A stretch of DNA of 64,000 bases from positions 18,290-82,289 of the forward strand of contig JACSSC010000034.1 in assembly GCA_014879445.1 (NCBI GenBank), written 5' to 3'. Of this stretch, positions 59,128-64,000 are shown piece by piece; position 1 is the first letter of the stretch; each line of letters begins with the position of its first letter. The DNA is from Candidatus Competibacteraceae bacterium. GTDB lineage: Bacteria > Bacteroidota > Bacteroidia > CAIKAF01. The notes beneath the pieces are model-generated. The model saw only the letters and a list, made by a program, of their open reading frames with translations, had not been told where the DNA came from and made no database searches. Made by a program: the position numbers and the translations under genes.

Positions 59128-62100
59128 TTAGAAGCGATTAAAATATTCTGATACTTTGTCTTTGTAATATGGCCTTAATGCCGGTGGAATGGTCTTGAGT
59201 AATTCAATCTCTTGTTGTTTCTTTATCCAAAATTCTTGCATCTGTAATTTGTTGGGCAAAACCATTTCTTTTCCCTCGTTTGATTCCCGTTTTTGATCTT
59301 CATCTTGCTCTCTTTGGGCCTTTTCCGACTCTAAGAGACGTGTTGTTATGTCCTTTTGGCGTTCTAATGTGTTTTTGGTAATACGCTTATTTAATAAATC
59401 TGTTTCATTTTCTTCCATTTTCTTCATGATTTCTTGCGCCATCTTTCTCTGCTCCTTGCCCATGCTCTCTGATAATTGTTGTAACTCTTTACGCAAACCC
59501 TCTTGTTCAGCTGCCAGTTTCACTAATTCTTTATTAATTTCACCTTGTGATCCCTCGCTACCTTGCCCTTCTTTTCCCTCTTTTTCCATTTTTTGTTTTA
59601 ATTGTTCCATCCTTTGTTGCAATCCCGCTTGCTTTTGTATAAGTCCCATCATGTTGGGGTTGGATTTGCCGGGTTTTGAACAAGATTTATTGCCGCTTTG
59701 TTGTTGTTGTTGCATTTGCTGCTGAAGCTGCTCTAGGGTTTCACTCAATAAAAGCGCTAAATTGTTTATTGAGGTTAGTGCATATTGTTGCTTTTGCCCC
59801 ACAGTAGGTATTTGTCTTTCGGCCATTAAAGCGAGTGCCTGACCCATATTATCTTTTATTTGGGATATTTCCTTATTCACAAAACTGCTTAGTTGAAACA
59901 TTCTTTTACTAAGCGCCAATAAGCTGTCTTCAATTACTTTAGAATCATCTTTTAATTTGCGCTGATCCTTCATTAAGTCCTTATATTGTGGGCTATTGCG
60001 TTGAATCGTTTTTAATTTTTCCATTAATGTCTCTTGATCGAATGAAAGGGTTAAGAGATTGTCTAAAATTTTTCTCAAATCTTCAAGATTTTCTTCGTTT
60101 TGCTCGGCTTCGGCATTTTGCTGCATTTCTTGTAATTGTTTTTGCATTTCTTGCATTTTCGATGCCGCCTTCTTTTGTGCTTGTTTCGCTTTGCCTGATT
60201 GACCACTTTGCATCTGTTGCTGCGACTGATTTATTTGTTCATCAATCTCTTGCTGTAAATCGTTTGTTTGGGGCATTTCGTTGGGCTGTTCCATGCTATT
60301 ATTCAACTCTTCCAGCTTCTTTAAATCTTCCTTTACCTGATTAAATTTGTCTTGAATTTTCTTTTGTTCTTCCTGTAATGCAAGTTTGTCTGCTTGTTTG
60401 TCTTGGCTCTTTTCTGAAAGCTTCTCTTGTTCTTTTGCCAATTCATCCAATTTTTCGATAGTAGATTGAAGCTTTTGATCAAATTCGAGTTGTTTAAATA
60501 ATTCTAATGTTCTGTCTAATTCTTTTTCTAGGTCTTCATTTTTAAGCTGAAATTTGGAAAGAAGTTCTTGCAATTTATTCTTGTCCATTTTTTCTATGTT
60601 CTTTTCTAATTCTTCTAATAGCTTCATTAGCTCATCATTCTTCAACTCCTCAAAGAGTTTTTCTAAGTTCTTTTGCTTTTCCAGAATACGCTCTTCTTCC
60701 TTGGTAAGTTTATTTTCTTCGTGATTATTCTTTTCATTCAATTCTTTTGATTGATCCATTTTTTCCATCAATTCCTTTTGTTTGTCAAGAATTTGATGTA
60801 GTTTTTGCTTATCCGACCAATCGGGTTCCTTTTTTTGTAAGAGCTCCTTTTTAATGTCTTGTAGCGATTTATCAATATCCTTTAATTGATCCTTGGTATG
60901 GCTTAATGACTCTTTTATGACCTCCTTATTTGCATCTAAATTCTTTTGAATTTCTTCCTTGGTCGGCATAGCATAATTTTGCACATGGGTTTTAGAAGAT
61001 TTACTTCCATTTACTCCGTCATTATCCCACACCTCAAAGTAATACTGAATCTTATCGCCGTGTTGCATGTTAAGTAGCGATAAGTCGAGTGAATAATAAA
61101 AGGATTGTTGAGTAAGTTGCTGATGAATAGGTACAGATACAATGGTATATTGCAAATTTTGATTTATCTTATAATAAAATGCCAACTTCTTAAGCCCATA
61201 ATCATCTTGAATCTGTCCTTGAAAAAACATGATAGACGGATTGGCAGTATCTTGAAGAGATTGGGCTATAATATTAGGATATTGGTCGGGAATAACTTGT
61301 ATAGTATATTTAATTGAGTCGGTTGAATTAACATATTCGTTGGAGGGTAAAAGGGTATATTGAAAGGTGTTTTTAGCTCTAAATTGCAAACTAAAAACAG
61401 CTTTTTGCATTTGAATAGGGTAAAGCGAATCGGCAATATAAAAAGCAAGTTTATTGGTATGCCGGGTACTAATTTGCCACTTAATCAGCGTTCCTTCTGG
61501 TACCGTAGCGTCGCCACGATTTGCCCATTCATCTGATTTCATTTTAAGATAAGCGGGGTACTCAACCTTCATTTGCATTTGTACGACAGCCGGTTTGGGT
61601 ACTACTTTTAGGGTGTGATAAGAAGAGTAAAAACCATCGGCAGAAAATCGAAATGTTACGTCCTTTCTAGGGTTTTTAAACAAATAGGTAAATGAAAACG
61701 GGGGCAGAGTATTCATTTTATATTGATTTCCGGCAATATCAATAAAAACTTGTTGTGGTATTTCTTTTCCCACCATCTTTAAAGTTAAATTAAAATCTTC
61801 TCCTTCAATGGCTAATAGTTCATAATTTAATAATTCAAAACTAAATGGCGCTTTGGGTTCAAAATAGGTTCCATGTGAAACAATTCGAAAAGTGCTTTGT
61901 GTAATAATTGATGGAGCAAAAACTAAGATTCCGATAAAAATCAGAAATGGTGGTAGGGCATACGGTAAATATCTTTTATTTTCTTTAAAATTTATGGCTG
62001 CGTTAAAAGGAATGGGGTTTAGCTCTTTTGATTTTTGATCAATACTAGCTAAAACTAAATCATTGCTTTCATATCTAGCCCAAGCCGATAGTTGAAGTGT

Positions 62101-62439
62101 ATTAATAATCTTATCATCAATTTGGGGGAAATGCTTGCCAATAATTTCTGCAGCTTGGTCATAGCTAATCTGCTTGCCCAATTTGAATAATCGAGCTAAG
62201 GGAATAAAAATGAATTTAGATAAAATAAATAAATTTATGAAAATAAAGCTGTAAAAAAATGCTGTACGAATAGAAATACTAAAATTTCCGAAATACTCCA
62301 ACAAAGAAATGGTAAGAAAAAAAACAACAAAAACTATTGCAAAATAAATCGCTCCCTTTATCAACTCGTTTTTATAATACTTCCTTATAAATGAGTCCAG
62401 CTTTATTATTAAAAGATCGTCTCTGTAATTGCTTTGCAT
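59128..62439 (-). CDS. Large DUF4175-type membrane/coiled-coil protein
   Basis: A 1103-residue protein. N-terminal transmembrane segments (IYFAIVFVVFFLTISLLEYF and AFFYSFIFINLFILSKFIFI) and another at about 155-177 (LPPFLIFIGILVFAP), then beta domains (about 190-480). From about 500 to 1080 it is a long, almost continuous Lys/Glu/Gln-rich coiled coil with leucine heptads and short QQQMQQQQQ-type stretches. It ends near KDKVSEYFNRF. DUF4175 proteins are widespread in Bacteroidetes; their role is unknown. The gene lies 20 bp upstream of the ATP-binding protein. Confidence 0.82.
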   Translation of the reverse strand: MQSNYRDDLLIIKLDSFIRKYYKNELIKGAIYFAIVFVVFFLTISLLEYFGNFSISIRTAFFYSFIFINLFILSKFIFIPLARLFKLGKQISYDQAAEIIGKHFPQIDDKIINTLQLSAWARYESNDLVLASIDQKSKELNPIPFNAAINFKENKRYLPYALPPFLIFIGILVFAPSIITQSTFRIVSHGTYFEPKAPFSFELLNYELLAIEGEDFNLTLKMVGKEIPQQVFIDIAGNQYKMNTLPPFSFTYLFKNPRKDVTFRFSADGFYSSYHTLKVVPKPAVVQMQMKVEYPAYLKMKSDEWANRGDATVPEGTLIKWQISTRHTNKLAFYIADSLYPIQMQKAVFSLQFRAKNTFQYTLLPSNEYVNSTDSIKYTIQVIPDQYPNIIAQSLQDTANPSIMFFQGQIQDDYGLKKLAFYYKINQNLQYTIVSVPIHQQLTQQSFYYSLDLSLLNMQHGDKIQYYFEVWDNDGVNGSKSSKTHVQNYAMPTKEEIQKNLDANKEVIKESLSHTKDQLKDIDKSLQDIKKELLQKKEPDWSDKQKLHQILDKQKELMEKMDQSKELNEKNNHEENKLTKEEERILEKQKNLEKLFEELKNDELMKLLEELEKNIEKMDKNKLQELLSKFQLKNEDLEKELDRTLELFKQLEFDQKLQSTIEKLDELAKEQEKLSEKSQDKQADKLALQEEQKKIQDKFNQVKEDLKKLEELNNSMEQPNEMPQTNDLQQEIDEQINQSQQQMQSGQSGKAKQAQKKAASKMQEMQKQLQEMQQNAEAEQNEENLEDLRKILDNLLTLSFDQETLMEKLKTIQRNSPQYKDLMKDQRKLKDDSKVIEDSLLALSKRMFQLSSFVNKEISQIKDNMGQALALMAERQIPTVGQKQQYALTSINNLALLLSETLEQLQQQMQQQQQSGNKSCSKPGKSNPNMMGLIQKQAGLQQRMEQLKQKMEKEGKEGQGSEGSQGEINKELVKLAAEQEGLRKELQQLSESMGKEQRKMAQEIMKKMEENETDLLNKRITKNTLERQKDITTRLLESEKAQREQDEDQKRESNEGKEMVLPNKLQMQEFWIKKQQEIELLKTIPPALRPYYKDKVSEYFNRF

Positions 62440-62489
62440 ATCTAAAATAAGAACATACTAAACGAAAAAAATATTGATTTGTTACATCA

Positions 62490-64000
62490 CTATCTGGTCT
62501 TCTTAAAATCATTTTCTTTATCAACAACAGGTCTCTTATCCCTATTGGCTAAATCCCATGCTGTATAAAAAACCAAACGGGTGATATTTGCTGTCTTTTC
62601 ATAATCTATTTTATCGGGCGTATCTGTGGGTTTGTGATAATCTTCATGCACGCCTGTAAAGTAAAAAATAACCGGTATGTTATTCTTGGCAAAATTATAA
62701 TGATCGCTTCTATAATAAAACTGATTGGGGTCCTGGGGATCGTTATATGTGTAATCCAATTCTAAGTTTGTAAAGGTTCTATTAGCATTTTCGCATATTA
62801 AATGCAAATCTGTGCTCAGTTTATCTGAGCCAATTAAATACACATAGCGATTATTCCCCTTATGTGCCTCATCTACTCTTCCAATCATATCAATATTAAG
62901 GTTTGCAATGGTTTGCTTTAAAGGAAAAACCGGATTTTGCACATAATAAGCCGATCCGAGCAGTCCTTTTTCTTCACCCGAAACCGGCATAATCAAAATA
63001 CTTCTTCTTGGGCCATGTCCATTTTTTTTTGCTTCTACAAATGCTTCTGCAATCTCCATAATAGCTGCTGTTCCAGAGCCATCATCGTCTGCACCCCAAT
63101 ATGTTTTTCCACGATGAATACCCAAGTGGTCATAATGAGCCGTTATCACAATCAGTTCGTCTCTTAAATCTGTGCCTTCAATATATCCTAACACATTTTC
63201 ACCATAGAGCGTACTTCTTTCTGTTTTTATTTCTAAACCTAAGTTAAATTTAACTGATTTATAATGCTGATCCGATTGTATGGATTGTTTAAATATTCGC
63301 TCTGTGCTAGATTGCTTAATAAAAACATAAGGAATGTGATAAGGGTTATAATATTCTTCTAAATCGTATTCTGAAGCAATGTCAGCCCAATTCTTTACTG
63401 TTTCTTTAAATAAGTCATCAGGAATAATGAAAAATACGGCTTTTGCACCATTTTTTTCTGCGGCATTTACTTTTTTAATAAAATTAGTTGCCCATTCTGT
63501 TTGCTCTAATCTAGGGTTGATAATAGATTTTCCATTGTTAATAGGTTCTCCATATTTAACAAAAACAATTTGGTCTTTTACATTGATACTTGTATAATCA
63601 TTATATGGTGCTGTTTGTATTCCATATCCAGCTAATACAACTTTAGAAAATACAAGATTGGTTGTTTTAAATCCTGTTAAATAATAAAATTCTGTGCTAT
63701 CTATTTTTAAATTATTAGTTCTAATATATATAGAGGTTTGAGGATGTGATTGAATAGGAAATGACTGAAAGTAGTTATTATTAATTACAGGTAACAGACC
63801 TAATGATGTAAAGTATCGAGCAATAAAATTAGCTGCTATTTTCTGACCAGGCATACCGGTTTCTCTGCCTTGGCAGGAATCGCCTGCTAAAAAATATACA
63901 ATGTCTTTTATTTCATCTGCAGTAATTGTTTCGGCATAACGAGTAGAATATATTTGTTGCGACCACCCTTGTATTAATATACAAGTATAAATAATAAATA
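62490..64000 (-). CDS. Secreted M28-family zinc aminopeptidase (5' end outside window)
   Basis: The frame stays open from its stop to the right edge, so the start codon lies beyond 64000; an internal ATG at 63854 is not the true start. At the edge the sequence reads FIIYTCILIQGWSQQIYST, the end of a signal peptide. A PA-like domain follows (roughly the first 230 residues shown), then the M28 peptidase core with VITAHYDHLG, WGADDDGSGTAAIMEIAEAF, VSGEEKGLLGS, NIDMIGR and a final His in HEDYHKPTDTPDKIDY. All zinc ligands are present. It is an exported peptidase, upstream of the DUF4175 gene. Confidence 0.9.
   Translation of the reverse strand, partial: FIIYTCILIQGWSQQIYSTRYAETITADEIKDIVYFLAGDSCQGRETGMPGQKIAANFIARYFTSLGLLPVINNNYFQSFPIQSHPQTSIYIRTNNLKIDSTEFYYLTGFKTTNLVFSKVVLAGYGIQTAPYNDYTSINVKDQIVFVKYGEPINNGKSIINPRLEQTEWATNFIKKVNAAEKNGAKAVFFIIPDDLFKETVKNWADIASEYDLEEYYNPYHIPYVFIKQSSTERIFKQSIQSDQHYKSVKFNLGLEIKTERSTLYGENVLGYIEGTDLRDELIVITAHYDHLGIHRGKTYWGADDDGSGTAAIMEIAEAFVEAKKNGHGPRRSILIMPVSGEEKGLLGSAYYVQNPVFPLKQTIANLNIDMIGRVDEAHKGNNRYVYLIGSDKLSTDLHLICENANRTFTNLELDYTYNDPQDPNQFYYRSDHYNFAKNNIPVIFYFTGVHEDYHKPTDTPDKIDYEKTANITRLVFYTAWDLANRDKRPVVDKENDFKKTR

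Overview
The window is chromosomal DNA of a Bacteroidota (Bacteroidetes) bacterium. Several kinds of evidence agree. The gliding/type IX secretion ABC transporter genes gldA, gldF and gldG are present. Five proteins end in type IX secretion (T9SS) sorting domains, four of type A and one of type B. The threonine dehydrogenase is the short-chain type and the prolyl-tRNA synthetase is the short archaeal-like type. Promoters follow the Bacteroidetes pattern TTTG/TTG-N19-21-TAnnTTTG, and Shine-Dalgarno sequences are mostly lacking. I cannot fix the order or genus. No tRNA, rRNA, CRISPR array, insertion sequence or prophage gene was seen.

Layout. 0-2 kb: tail of an unidentified gene, a decayed solitary LuxR-type HTH gene, a 2-Cys peroxiredoxin and a broken Cys-rich pseudogene. 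1.7-4.6 kb (minus): threonine dehydrogenase, purC and phoH. 4.7-9.3 kb (plus): SAM hydroxide adenosyltransferase, an ABM-domain protein, gldF, gldG and a DUF4340 lipoprotein. 9.3-12.5 kb (minus): YeiH-like transporter, rhodanese lipoprotein, purQ and a multi-pass membrane protein. 12.7-16 kb (plus): grpE, dnaJ and yifB. 16-18 kb: secreted hypothetical protein and an EamA permease. 18.1-24.7 kb (minus): a compact operon of lamin-tail secreted protein, TonB-dependent receptor, lipoprotein and secreted endonuclease I, which I read as a nucleic-acid foraging locus. 24.9-33.5 kb: polyprenyl synthase, M1 peptidase, dnaG, yjdM, a TIGR01777 epimerase, an M20 dipeptidase, a LEA14-like lipoprotein and an intact LuxR-HTH protein. 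33.7-39.2 kb: cysS, an M28 lipoprotein, gldA and rarA. 39.2-41.8 kb (minus): a YhcH-RdgB fusion gene, a hypothetical and a PhoD-like phosphatase. 41.9-44.7 kb: an AT-rich patch with two T9SS cargo genes and a coding-like remnant. 44.7-54.5 kb: a hypothetical, proS, a Tyr/Trp/Asn-rich lipoprotein, a FadL-like porin, a DUF151-UVR nuclease, etfA/etfB, a methyltransferase and pdhB. 54.6-64 kb: an OmpA-like protein, mnmG, DUF456, ybeY, an anti-sigma-type kinase, a DUF4175 coiled-coil protein and an M28 peptidase that runs off the right edge.

Most of the window is housekeeping (translation, purine synthesis, chaperones, replication and repair) mixed with cell-envelope functions. Points that stand out: a perfect parS-type 16-mer between the mnmG promoter and start codon; a two-domain YhcH-RdgB enzyme; the endonuclease/TonB operon; two pseudogenes; a T9SS sorting domain on a protein with no visible signal peptide; and TAnnTTTG promoter elements lying inside the longest open frames, which move several start codons downstream.
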